From DATFTF01 sp963825175 (GTDB lineage: Bacteria; Acidobacteriota; Thermoanaerobaculia; UBA5066; Gp7-AA6): a stretch of DNA of 64,000 nt. The notes under the pieces are model-generated. The model saw nothing but the letters and a program-made list of their open reading frames with translations. It was not told the origin of the DNA and did not search any database. Shown piece after piece: positions 37,296 through 45,950 of the stretch. The stretch spans positions 248,001 through 312,000 of the forward strand of contig CAWGSA010000002.1 of NCBI GenBank assembly GCA_963825175.1, given 5' to 3'. Made by a program: the position numbers and the translations under genes. Position 1 is the first letter of the stretch. Each line of letters begins with the position of its first letter.

Positions 37296-39234
37296 AAATC
37301 CCTCGCGCCGGTTCGAGCGTCGGATCTGGCTCGCCATCGGGGTTGCCGTCGCGCTGGTGGTCGCGCTGGGCGCTCTGTGCCTCTTCGCACTGAGGAGCTC
37401 CGTCTCTCTCGATCGGGAAGCCTTCGACCGGGCCAATGAGATCGTGGAGTTCGGAAGAGTGCGGACAGCGCTGGAGCGCAAGATGAACGCGTTCCGCTCC
37501 GCGCTCGAAGACCCGGCCGGACCGGCGCTGGCGGAAATGACCGCCGCCCGCGAAGAGATGCGGGGCATCCTGGCAGAGTTCGAGCGGCAGTCGGACCGCC
37601 AGGAGCGCGCCCTCCTTGCCAGAATCGATGCGGCGGAGCGCGCGCATCACGACGTCCTGGAGGAAGCCCTCTCGCGCCGGCGCTCCGGCGAGACCGGGGA
37701 CAGCATCGCCGTCTACCTGGTTCGAGAATTGGGTCCGCGGCGCCAGGCCCTGGAAGCCGCGATCGACGATTTCCTCCGGGTCGAGCGCGCGGACATGGAC
37801 AAGGTGGCGCGCCTTTCGCGGAGGCAGAGCCAGCTGACGACGGTCTTCGTCGCGGTCATGTCGGTGCTGGCCATTGCTTTGATCTCGGTGGTGGGCGGCG
37901 CCACCGTGCGCCACCTCACCCAGTCGTTCGAGACGGAGCTTCACCAGAGACAACGCGCCGAATCGGCGGAGAGCCGCTCGCGGTTTCTGGCCGAGGCCAG
38001 CGAGATCCTGGGCTCCTCACTCGACTATCGGACGACTCTGTCCTCGGTCGCCGCGCTCGCAGTGCCCAGGATCGCCGACTGGTGTTTCATCGACATGCGG
38101 GAAGAGGGCGAGATCCGCCGCATGGCGGTCGCCCATCATCGGCCCGAACAGGCGGCGCTGGCCAAAGAGCTCGAACAACGCCACCTGCTCGACCCGTCCG
38201 CCGATCGGGGTCCGGCTCGCGTGCTTCGGACCGGCGAACCGGAGGTCCTGCCGGAAGTCTCCGATGATCTCCTGCGAACAGTCTCTCGGACGCCGGAGGA
38301 CTTCGAAGTCCTCCGGGAGTTGAAGATCCGCTCCGCGCTGTGCGTGGCGATCCGGACCCGGGGCGAGGTCGTGGGGATCCTCACCTTTGCCGTCACCGAT
38401 GCGGTGCGCCGCTACACCCATGCCGATCTTGCGCTGGGCGAGGAACTGGCCCGCCGGGCCGGCCTGGCGATCGACAACGCGCGGCTCTATGGCGATGTCC
38501 AGAAAGCGGTGGCGCTGCGCGATGACTTCCTGTCCATCGCGTCGCACGAGTTGAAGACGCCGCTCGCGACACTTCAACTCCAGATCCAGGGGATCGCGCG
38601 ACGGATGCAGGACGCCGCTCCGCATTCGCTGGTGAAGATGCAGGGTCGGCTGGCGACCGCGCAGCGTCAGGTCGAACGACTCGGGCAGCTCGTTCACAAC
38701 CTGCTCGACATCTCCCGGATCAGCTCGGGCCATCTGGACCTGGACCGCGAGCGGGTGAACCTCGAGACGGTCGTGCGCGATACGCTGGCTCGCTTTTCCG
38801 AAGACCTCGAGCGCTCGGGATGCGCGGTGACGGTGTCCATCAACGACGACGCGCCGTTCGGGGATTGGGACCGGACGAGAGTCGAGCAGATCGTCACCAA
38901 CCTTCTCTCCAACGCGTCGAAGTATGGAGCCGGCCGGCCGATCGAGGTGACGCTGGACGGAGATTCCGAGGCGGTGCGCCTGGCCGTGCGCGACCATGGC
39001 ATCGGGATCGCGCCCCAGGACCACGAGCGCATCTTTCATCGGTTCGAGCGTGCCGTTTCGGTGCGCCACTACGGAGGATTGGGTCTCGGCTTATGGATCG
39101 TTCGCCGGATCGTCGAGGCCTTGGGGGGACACATCTCCGTCGAGAGCCGGCCGGGGGACGGCTCCCTCTTCACCGTCGAGCTCCCCCGCCACCCGGGCGC
39201 CGACGTGCGGCTCGAGATTCGAGGAGAAGCGTAA
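37279..39234 (+). CDS. Sensor histidine kinase with GAF domain
   Basis: The 651-residue protein has a transmembrane helix at about 17-37, a helical periplasmic sensor region (about 40-190, CHASE3/4HB-like) and a second helix at about 191-213. A GAF domain (about 240-395) follows, then HisKA with SHELKTPLATLQ (phospho-acceptor about H423) and HATPase_c with VEQIVTNLLSNASKYG, VRDHGIGI and GGLGLGLWIVRRIVE. The GTG start at 37279 overlaps the end of cytosine deaminase, so they are co-translated. No response regulator is adjacent. It is tempting to link it to nucleobase sensing, but this is only positional inference. Confidence 0.88.
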   Translation: MKSPAENPSRRFERRIWLAIGVAVALVVALGALCLFALRSSVSLDREAFDRANEIVEFGRVRTALERKMNAFRSALEDPAGPALAEMTAAREEMRGILAEFERQSDRQERALLARIDAAERAHHDVLEEALSRRRSGETGDSIAVYLVRELGPRRQALEAAIDDFLRVERADMDKVARLSRRQSQLTTVFVAVMSVLAIALISVVGGATVRHLTQSFETELHQRQRAESAESRSRFLAEASEILGSSLDYRTTLSSVAALAVPRIADWCFIDMREEGEIRRMAVAHHRPEQAALAKELEQRHLLDPSADRGPARVLRTGEPEVLPEVSDDLLRTVSRTPEDFEVLRELKIRSALCVAIRTRGEVVGILTFAVTDAVRRYTHADLALGEELARRAGLAIDNARLYGDVQKAVALRDDFLSIASHELKTPLATLQLQIQGIARRMQDAAPHSLVKMQGRLATAQRQVERLGQLVHNLLDISRISSGHLDLDRERVNLETVVRDTLARFSEDLERSGCAVTVSINDDAPFGDWDRTRVEQIVTNLLSNASKYGAGRPIEVTLDGDSEAVRLAVRDHGIGIAPQDHERIFHRFERAVSVRHYGGLGLGLWIVRRIVEALGGHISVESRPGDGSLFTVELPRHPGADVRLEIRGEA

Positions 39235-39264
39235 CCCTTCGCGGCTTCCGGCGTCTCCGGGACC

Positions 39265-40650
39265 ATGGTCGCAAGGGCTGTCCTTCGAGCTCTTCTTCTC
39301 CTGCAGCTGGCCGGGCTTCCTCCGGCGACGCCCGGCGGCGAACCGGAACCTCCCGGGGCCGGCCGTGGCGCTGACGACCCGGTGGTGGCGGCGAGCGTCT
39401 CGCGCGTTCCCGCGGTTCTGGCCGAAGTGGATCGGCTCGCGCAACGCCCCTTGTGGCCCGGATTCGAGCCGCGAACGATTCCCATCGAGATCTTCGACGG
39501 TCGTCAAACGTGGCTCTTTCGGCATCCGAGCCCTCCTCGGGAATTCACGCCGGTTCCCGGCCGTGCGCGGACCTGGATCTTCCGGGGCCGTCACGACAGC
39601 GTTCGCGCCAACGAGTCCACCGAGCTCGCCGGAGTCCTGGTCGCGGTCGCGTCGCTCGAATCCCGCCGGGAGGACGCGCCCCATCTCGCGGCGCTGATCC
39701 TTCACGAGTCCTTTCATGTCTTTCAGGCGCGGCATCACCCCGCGTGGGGCGGAAACGAGGTGGATCTCTTTCTGTATCCCACCGACGACGCGGAAGCGCT
39801 CGCCGGACGGCGCCTCGAATCGCGAGGCCTCGAGCGCGCACTCGGCGCGACGAGCGATGCCGAGGCAGCCCGCTGGGCGGCGGAGGCACTGGCTTTGCGG
39901 CAGCGGCGGTTCGCGCGGATGCCCGCCTCCGCGGCCTCGTACGAGCGGGGATCCGAGATGAAGGAGGGTCTGGCCCGCTACATCGAGGCCGAGGCTCTGG
40001 GATCGACCGCGAGCCCGTTCCCGGCTGAGGAGTTTCCTCCGGCCGCCGTGCGGGACCGCGCCTATGCCTCCGGATGCGCCATCGCTCTTCTCCTCGATCG
40101 CCTCGATCCCGGCTGGAAGCCCCGCGTGGAAGACAACGGCGCAGCGGCGCTCGACGATCTGTTGGCGCGAGCCGTAGCCGGGGCCCATCCGCGGGAATTC
40201 GCCAGGACGGAGACCGACGAGGCGATGCGAAGAGCCGTCGCCGACGTCGCCGGTCTGGCCGAGCGCCGGGTGTCCATGAGGCGCGAATTCCTGGCAGCGC
40301 CGGGATGGAAGATCGTCGTCGAAGCCCCGACCCCTCTCTTCCCTCAGGCTTTCGATCCCCTCAACTTCGAATTGCTCTCTCCCACTGAAGTTCTGCACAC
40401 CCGCTGGCTCAAGCTCGGCAACGCGTCTGGCTCGATCGAGGTGCTCGGCCGCGCAAGCCTGACCGAGGCCGCCGGAAAGCACCCCCTTTTCCAAGGCCTC
40501 CGCCGCTTGACCATCACCGGCTTGTCCTCCGAGCCGCACTTCGCCAAGAAAGACGGCCACCTGACCTTCTCAGCCGAGGGCGTTGTGCTGGACCTTTACG
40601 GCGCGCAGCTGATCCGATCCGAGAAGACGACGACGGTCGAGCTGAAATAA
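39265..40650 (+). CDS. Putative secreted zinc metallopeptidase
   Basis: The 461-residue protein has a hydrophobic N-terminus (residues 1-18) suggestive of export. It has an HExxH motif in LILHESFHVFQARHHPAWG at about residue 150 and a downstream EMKEGLARYIEAEAL that can provide the glutamate ligand, as in gluzincins. The C-terminal 120 residues are beta-rich. I do not recognise a named family; the combination resembles secreted M1/M61-like or unclassified peptidases. It follows the kinase by 30 bp on the same strand and precedes the tandem array. Confidence 0.65.
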   Translation: MVARAVLRALLLLQLAGLPPATPGGEPEPPGAGRGADDPVVAASVSRVPAVLAEVDRLAQRPLWPGFEPRTIPIEIFDGRQTWLFRHPSPPREFTPVPGRARTWIFRGRHDSVRANESTELAGVLVAVASLESRREDAPHLAALILHESFHVFQARHHPAWGGNEVDLFLYPTDDAEALAGRRLESRGLERALGATSDAEAARWAAEALALRQRRFARMPASAASYERGSEMKEGLARYIEAEALGSTASPFPAEEFPPAAVRDRAYASGCAIALLLDRLDPGWKPRVEDNGAAALDDLLARAVAGAHPREFARTETDEAMRRAVADVAGLAERRVSMRREFLAAPGWKIVVEAPTPLFPQAFDPLNFELLSPTEVLHTRWLKLGNASGSIEVLGRASLTEAAGKHPLFQGLRRLTITGLSSEPHFAKKDGHLTFSAEGVVLDLYGAQLIRSEKTTTVELK

Positions 40651-40689
40651 CCCTCACGGGCGGGAGGCGGAAGGCGAAGTCCCGAGCTA

Positions 40690-41726
40690 GTCTAGGTTCG
40701 CGGCGCGATCAAGTTTCGCGACCTGGATTCGCGAAGCGACTCGCGTCGCGGGAGCCGGAGCAGAGGTCTCGCGATCAGGCGTTGGGTCGAGCCCGCATCC
40801 GTGCGAGCCGAACGCCGGTGCGCGCGTACCCGCGCGCAGATCGCGAACCGAAGCGAAGGCGACGGTTGGTCTCGGATGCAAGTCCTGGATGTGGTCGAAT
40901 CGGACTCGAGCTCGCGGGGCGACCAAGTGTCGCGAACTGGATTCGCGAAACGACTCGCGCCGCGGGAGCCGGAGCGGAGGTCTCGCGATCAGGCGTTGGG
41001 TCGAGCCTGCATCCGGGCGAGCCGAACGCCGGTGCGCGCGTACTCGCGCGCAGATCGCGAACCGAAGCGAAGGCGACGGTTGGTGTCGGATGCAAGTCCT
41101 GGATGTGGTCGAATCGGACTCGAGCTCGCGGGGCGACCAAGTGTCGCGAACTGGATTCGCGAAGCGACTCGCGCCGCGGGAGCCGGAGCGGAGGTCTCGC
41201 GATCAGGCGTTGGGTCGAGCCTGCATCCGTGCGAGCCGAACGCCGGTGCGCGCGTACCCGCGCGCAGATCGCGAACCGAAGCGAAGGCGACGGTTGGTCT
41301 CGGATGCAAGTCCTGGATGTGGTCGAATCGGACTCGAGCTCGCGGGGCGACCAAGTTTCGCGAGCTGGATTCGCGAAACGACTCGCGCCGCGGGAGCCGG
41401 AGCGGAGGTCTCGCGATCAGGCGTTGGGTCGAGCCTGCATCCGTGCGAGCCGAACGCCGGTGCGCGCGTACCCGCGCGCAGATCGCGAACCGAAGCGAAG
41501 GCGACGGTTGGTGTCGGATGCAAGTCTTGGATGTGGTCGAATCGGACTCGAGCTCGCGGGGCGACCAAGTTTCGCGAGCTGGATTCGCGAAACGACTCGC
41601 GCCGCGGGAGCCGGAGCGGAGGTCTCGCGATCAGGCGTTGGGTCGAGCCTGCATCCGTGCGAGCCGAACGCCGGTGCGCGCGTACCCGCGCGCAGATCGC
41701 GAACCGAAGCGAAGGCGACGGTTGGT
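40690..41726. repeat. Tandem array of five 214-bp units
   Basis: The landmark GGTTGGT occurs at 40864, 41078, 41292, 41506 and 41720, exactly 214 bp apart; the first and last units are slightly incomplete. Each unit contains a TTTCGCGA/TCGCGAAA hairpin, GGTCTCGCGATCAG, GAGCCGAACGCCGGTGC and a GCGCGCG-TACC-CGCGCGC hairpin. Units are nearly identical. All three forward frames lack stops for about 950 bp, because 214 is not a multiple of three and the unit has no stop in any forward phase; this is not evidence for a protein. A two-copy relative lies at 18131-18690 on the other strand. Confidence 0.92.
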
Positions 41727-42160
41727 CCGCCCCCGAATACGCCTTCTGGCCGTCTGCCGGTACTCGATGCCGGCGTAGGTGTCTTCCTCGTTCTCGCGGA
41801 CGATCACCACGTCCATGTTCGGATGCTTGGTCTTGACGAAGGGTGGATAGGAGACGCAGGGCCGGATATTGGCGTAGAGACCCAGCGTCTTTCGCGTGGT
41901 GACGTTCAAGCTCTGGTAGCCGCCGCCCTGCGGGGTCGTGATGGGAGCCTTGAGGAAGACGCGGGTCCGCCGCAGGGACTCCCAGGCCGATGGCTCCACG
42001 CCCGTCGGGATTCCCTTCAGGTAGACCTTTCGCCGATCTCGATGACCTCCGGCGCGAGTCGGGCGCCGGCCCCCGTCAGGATCTCGAGGGTGGCGGCCAT
42101 GATCTCGGGGCCGATACCGTCTCCGTAGGCGACCGTGATCGGAATCTTCTGATTACTCAT
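41727..42160 (-). pseudogene. icd: Isocitrate dehydrogenase N-terminal fragment, truncated at the tandem array and frameshifted
   Basis: From ATG 42158-42160 the product reads MSNQKIPITVAYGDGIGPEI, then APEVIEIGE. After one missing A near 42030 it continues VYLKGIPTGVEPSAWESLRR and on through FLKAPITTPQGGGYQSLNVT, TLGLYANIRPCVSYPPFVKT and VVIVRENEEDTYAGIEYRQT. These are the NAD(P)-binding, substrate-serine and RENEED blocks of NADP-type isocitrate dehydrogenase. The homology stops at 41740, just where the 214-bp array begins, so about two thirds of the enzyme is missing. No remainder is seen in the window. Insertion, deletion through the repeat, or an assembly joint are all possible. Confidence 0.8.
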
Positions 42161-42261
42161 GAACTTACGCCCTCCCTACCGAAAGTGGAGCGCATTACAG
42201 GGTTCGATTCCGGCCGACCCATGGTGCAAATTGATTAGTCTCCGCTCGAGGAACCCGGGCT

Positions 42262-42267
42262 TATAAT
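42262..42267 (+). promoter_or_regulatory. Possible -10 box TATAAT
   Basis: A perfect TATAAT lies 18 bp before the ATG at 42286 in otherwise GC-rich sequence. The nearest -35-like TTGATT (42231-42236) is too far (25 bp), so the promoter may be -10-dominated. Confidence 0.4.
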
Positions 42268-42285
42268 CACATTCCCAGTTTGCTC

Positions 42286-42642
42286 ATGAAACCGATCGCC
42301 TACGCCGAAACGACTCCTCCCTCTGCGTCGGGAGACGACTTGAGCTCGCACGCCCTGCGGATCGATCCGACGCGGCACGTCAATCTGAGATTCCGGCTGA
42401 ACCTGGATGGAATCGAGGATGTCGAGGCCCTGCGCTATGCGCGGCGCGCGATGATCCGCGAGGAGCGCACCCGCGGGCTGGAGTGGGACGAGCCGTCCAT
42501 GGAGCATCCCACCTTCACCCCCACCGAGATTCGCTGGTTCGTGCTCGCCTCTCAGGCCGCCTGGTGCCGCGAGAAGGTCGCGGAACTGGTGGAGCGCGCC
42601 AACCGCGCGCGCAAAGCCATGCGCGGCCTTCAGGCCGACTAG
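42286..42642 (+). CDS. Hypothetical protein, paralogue A of an unknown pair
   Basis: The 118-residue soluble protein has an N-terminal beta-like part (HVNLRFRLNLDGIEDV) and helices with ALRYARRAMIREERTRGLEW, EPSMEHPTFTPTEIRW and REKVAELVERANRARKA. It is clearly homologous to the gene at 42797-43141 (shared AL..ARR.M.REERT, then DEPS.E...F...EI.W and C..K..EL.ERA). The family is unknown to me. The start ATG 42286 is preferred over a TTG two codons upstream. Confidence 0.65.
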   Translation: MKPIAYAETTPPSASGDDLSSHALRIDPTRHVNLRFRLNLDGIEDVEALRYARRAMIREERTRGLEWDEPSMEHPTFTPTEIRWFVLASQAAWCREKVAELVERANRARKAMRGLQAD

Positions 42643-42796
42643 GCCTACGTCGCCGCCGACGATCCTTCGTTACAAAAGGTGACGTTTCCAGCGGAGGAGG
42701 CATTGCTTCTCCTGCCGGCGTTCCCGCAAGAAACGCGACCGAAAGGGTTTAGGGAGTATCGGGGTCGCGGCACGCGATTCGCTTTGTGTTCTCTCC

Positions 42797-43141
42797 ATGA
42801 CGCTGCGAATTCGTCCCGTCAACGGGGTGCCGCGGGCCTTCGGATATTCGGTCGGGTCGAGCGCTCTCGATCTATCCGACGAGGGCTGGATCGTCCTGAC
42901 GTTCGAGATCGAGGTTTCCAGCGTGACGGATCTCGAGGCGCTGTGCCATGCGCGCCGATCGATGCTCCGCGAGGAGCGGACCATGGGTCGCGAGGGAGAC
43001 GAGCCTTCGCTCGAAGAGGCTGTGTTCTCGCGGGTGGAAATCGCGTGGAAAGTGAGGCCGGAGCAGCGGACGTGGTGCCTCCGGAAGCTCGACGAGCTGA
43101 TCGAGCGTGCCGGCCGGGTCCAGGGCATCGAGGGAGCCTGA
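42797..43141 (+). CDS. Hypothetical protein, paralogue B of an unknown pair
   Basis: The 114-residue protein has the same layout as its neighbour: an N-terminal strand-rich part (VLTFEIEVSSVTDLEAL), CHARRSMLREERTMGREGDE, VFSRVEIAWKV and a C-terminal helix LRKLDELIERAG. Conservation of the REERT and EI.W cores over two diverged copies indicates a real gene. No signal peptide or metal site is visible. It lies 154 bp after copy A and 28 bp before the next gene. Confidence 0.65.
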   Translation: MTLRIRPVNGVPRAFGYSVGSSALDLSDEGWIVLTFEIEVSSVTDLEALCHARRSMLREERTMGREGDEPSLEEAVFSRVEIAWKVRPEQRTWCLRKLDELIERAGRVQGIEGA

Positions 43142-43169
43142 TCCGCCGGCCGTGTAAACTTCCGAAGCG

Positions 43170-43559
43170 ATGAGCTTGGCGACGGTTCGCAAGCTCCTGG
43201 TCCTGGCGCTGGTCGCTGGCGGCGCGTACTGGCTGTATCGCACCCGGCCTACCGTCTCGGGCTTCATCGACGATTTGACGCGTCCGTTGTTTGGGACCAA
43301 GGCGGTCGTCGAGGAGTCGGAGCACAAGCGCATCGAATCCGAGGTGGTGCCCGCCGTCGGCGGAGACGAGGCGGTCGCGGTCGGCGCGCTCCACGAGAAG
43401 ATGACGATGGACGAAGTCCGCGAGACGATTGGCTCCCCCGACGAGATCGAGCGCTTTCGCGACGAGAACGGGGAAGACAAGGTGCGGTGGATTTATCGCC
43501 GGCTCGGCCGCGTCCTGGTGTTCCAGGAAGGCCGCGTGCTCTCCATCGCCGTTCGATAG
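43170..43559 (+). CDS. Membrane-anchored BamE/SmpA-like small protein
   Basis: The 129-residue protein has one N-terminal transmembrane or uncleaved signal helix (residues 7-24, LLVLALVAGGAYWLY). The C-terminal domain MTMDEVRETIGSPDEIERF, then VRWIYRRLGRVLVFQEGRVLSI matches the BamE/SmpA fold pattern (V...LG.P......W.Y......F..G.V). The domain call is moderate; no lipobox is present, unlike true BamE. The last 67 bp overlap the convergent end of the glucokinase gene. Confidence 0.65.
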   Translation: MSLATVRKLLVLALVAGGAYWLYRTRPTVSGFIDDLTRPLFGTKAVVEESEHKRIESEVVPAVGGDEAVAVGALHEKMTMDEVRETIGSPDEIERFRDENGEDKVRWIYRRLGRVLVFQEGRVLSIAVR

Positions 43560-44524
43560 GCCGCGGCCGCGGCGCCGAACAAGCCCAGGAGGGGCTCCCG
43601 CACGACTCGGACCGGAATTCTCGAAAGGAGCTCCTCCATCGGGGGTTTCCTCCGAAACGAGGCCAGGAACTCGGGGTCTTTCAGGGCGGGAAGAATCCGC
43701 GGCGCGATTCCGCCCGCGACGTAGACGCCTCCCGTGGCCCGGTATTGGAGAGCGAGGTTCCCCGCTTCCGAGCCATAGATCGATACGAAAAACCGCAGCG
43801 CCTCCAGGCACAAGGGGTCGGTCTGCGCCAGACCGAAGCGGCTGATGACGGCCGCGCGGTCTTCGTTCTCGAAGGCCGAGGCGACGCTGGGGCTCTCGGG
43901 GGCGTGGCCGTCCTCGCGCAGAAAATCGTAGAGGAGCGTCAATCCCTGCCCCGACAGGAGGCGGTCGCGCGTGACGCGCCCGAACCGTCCGCGGACGAAG
44001 GCGACGAGGCGATCCTCCCTCTCGTTGCGCGGGCCAAAGTCGGCATGGCCGCCCTCGGAGGCAAGTGGTTGCATGAGGCCGCCGACCCTCACGACGGCTG
44101 CCTGGCCCAGACCCGTGCCCGCGCCGATCACCGCGACCGGACCGCCAGGCTCGGGATTGCCGCGGTACAAGACGGCGAGCTGACTGGGCTTGAGAGAGAC
44201 GACGCCCAGCGCGGCCGCCACAAAATCATTGAGGACGCGGACGCGCGCGATGCCCATGGTCCGGCTCACGCGCCGCTCGTCGATTCTCCAGGGCAGCTTC
44301 GTGACTTTCGAGCGGCCGGCGCGCACCGGCCCGGCGACGCCGAAGCCCGCGACGGTCGGCTGCCGGCGTTCAGACTTCAGAAATTCCTGCAACACAGCTT
44401 CGAGCGACGGGAAGTGGGCGCTGGCGAACGTGCGGGAGCGCTCGATGGAGAGCCGGCGCGGACCGATCTCCATGATCGCGAGCGCCGTCTTGGTTCCACC
44501 GATGTCGCCGGCGAGGACCCTCAC
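43493..44524 (-). CDS. glk: Glucokinase
   Basis: The 343-residue ROK-independent glucokinase of the Glk family phosphorylates glucose with ATP to glucose 6-phosphate. It has the N-terminal phosphate loop LAGDIGGTKTALA, GFGVAGPV, VLNDFVAAALG (catalytic Asp), IGAGTGLGQA, EGGHADFGPRN and the C-terminal VYVAGGIAPRI. The usual end is near FGAAAAAY; about 20 further residues are Arg/Ser-rich and run into the convergent BamE-like gene, so the overlap may reflect loss of the original stop. Sugar kinase identity is secure. Confidence 0.9.
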   Translation of the reverse strand: MRVLAGDIGGTKTALAIMEIGPRRLSIERSRTFASAHFPSLEAVLQEFLKSERRQPTVAGFGVAGPVRAGRSKVTKLPWRIDERRVSRTMGIARVRVLNDFVAAALGVVSLKPSQLAVLYRGNPEPGGPVAVIGAGTGLGQAAVVRVGGLMQPLASEGGHADFGPRNEREDRLVAFVRGRFGRVTRDRLLSGQGLTLLYDFLREDGHAPESPSVASAFENEDRAAVISRFGLAQTDPLCLEALRFFVSIYGSEAGNLALQYRATGGVYVAGGIAPRILPALKDPEFLASFRRKPPMEELLSRIPVRVVREPLLGLFGAAAAAYRTAMESTRPSWNTRTRPSRR

Positions 44525-44849
44525 GGGGTGGACGTTAGCAGGGACACGGGAAGGGGGGACGGGGGGATGGGGGGATGGGGCTTAGACAAAAAAATCCCCG
44601 GGTCGGGGTGGGGCCGCCCGGGGGGCGAAAGGAGGAGGTGAGGATTTGGTTTCCTCGACTTTCTGATAGTGCAAGTGGGCGGCCATCGGAATGTTCTCTA
44701 GGAAGTCTTTGTAAATCAGCGACTTGAGTCTACGGCCCGGCAGTCTCGATGACGCTGAATGTCACCAAATGTCGGAAAATGTTACGGGGTTTTGGCTCAG
44801 TGTCAGTCTGGGGTCACCGCACGCTCGCGAGCCGGGCCTTCTCTCAGAG
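44525..44849. other. Intergenic stretch with terminator and strong Shine-Dalgarno-like sequence
   Basis: Besides the terminator at 44588-44608, it contains AAAGGAGGAGGTGAGG at about 44629-44644. A 29-codon frame (GTG 44639) follows, too short and unsupported to call. Three loosely repeated AAATGTC-type words occur at 44758-44787. Nothing else is recognised. Confidence 0.4.
44588..44608 (-). terminator. Intrinsic terminator
   Basis: Read on the reverse strand: stem CCCCG-ACC-CGGGG followed by A and seven T. It lies downstream of the decayed phospholipase-D gene (transcribed leftward), so it probably ends that transcript before glucokinase. Confidence 0.75.
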
Positions 44850-45942
44850 TTACGATCTCACCGGGGCGAGCGCCCACTCGACGAATCGCTCCTTGAACGG
44901 CCTCCTGGACCACTCGCCGTAGGTGTAGGGGCGCGACGCTTCAAGTCTTCCCAGAAGCTCGGCTCCAGCCGCCCGCGAAATCGGCGTCGTAGACCGTGAG
45001 GTTGAGCTCCTCGTCCAGTCGAAAGGAACGGTTGTCAAAGTTGGTCGAGCCCACCGTGGCGAAGAGCCCGTCGACGATCATGATCTTGCTGTGGAGCATC
45101 GTCGGCTGGTACTCGTAGACCTTGAGTCCGGAGCAGAGGAGGTCTCCCAACGCCGCTTTTCCCGCGGCCTTGGTGGCGGGAACATCGTTGTGTTTTCCGG
45201 GGATCAGGGCTCCGGTGAGGGCTTCGCCCCGCGTTTCCCCCCGGGTCTCCTGGAAGGCGGACTGGAGCTCGGCGACGACCGGCCCCTCGACGTGGACGGC
45301 CATGTCGCGCCAGTGCTCGGCCGAGTCAGCGTTTCCGGTCCCCACGTCGGCGATGCCGGCTCCGCCGTTGAAGCCGACCCGCCCATCGACGACCAGGATG
45401 CGCCGGTGGGTCCGGTTGTTCAAGGCGTCGAGCATCCAGGGGCGGACCGGATGGAAGAACTCGACCAGACAGCCCGCTCGCCGCATCGCCTGCGCGTCGT
45501 CGGTCGAAAGCTTTCCGGCAGACCCGACGCCGTCCAGGAGCACGCGGACTTCCACGCCGCGCCCGGCGGCGGCGATCAGAGCGTCTCGAAAGCGGCTGCC
45601 GATGGCTCCGGACCAGAAGATGCAGCTCTCCAGATTGATGGTCCTCATCGCGGCATCGATGGCGGCGAGCATCCCCGGGAAGATCTCGTCCCCGTTGGAG
45701 AGCAGATCGATCCTGTTTCCCTTGACCGGCGAAGGATTGGAAAGCGCATGGGCAGAGGGAACGAACGCCGGATCGCGCACCGAAAACTCGTGGCGCAGGG
45801 CGTAGGAGACTTCCTTGGGCTGATCGAGGAGCGAGAGCGCCGCCGCGAGCGCGAAGACGACCGCCACCACGACCAAGTAGGAATCGGTCGGGATTCGGTA
45901 AACTCGGTGCTTGCGGGGACGGCGCTGGCGTTTTCGCAGCAT
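44850..45942 (-). pseudogene. Phospholipase D/cardiolipin synthase-like, paralogue 3, degenerate
   Basis: The N-terminus has a basic stretch and one transmembrane helix (about residues 22-40) rather than a lipobox. PLD motif 1 is THRRILVVDG (Arg in place of the motif Lys) and motif 2 is LHSKIMIVDGLFATVGSTNFD. Compared with the neighbouring paralogue about 90 residues are missing between FQETRGE and ALIPGKHNDVPAT, the segment that normally holds the IWIANAYFVP block. A frameshift near 44970 moves the usual end (SRPYTYGEWSRRPF) into another frame. Internal deletion plus frameshift suggests decay. Confidence 0.75.
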
Positions 45943-45950
45943 TTCCTGAG

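Noticed and set aside
40690..41726. Possible CRISPR array
   Set aside because: The units are contiguous 214-bp copies without unique spacers and there are no cas genes.
40782..42128. Three long overlapping forward reading frames of 315-448 codons
   Set aside because: They are the same 214-bp repeat read in three phases. Arginine-rich low-complexity products and equal openness in all frames show they are not genes.
42196..42220. tRNA T-arm-like GGGTTCGATTCC before the paralogue pair
   Set aside because: The flanking bases cannot form a T stem or acceptor stem, so it is not a tRNA or a clear attachment site.
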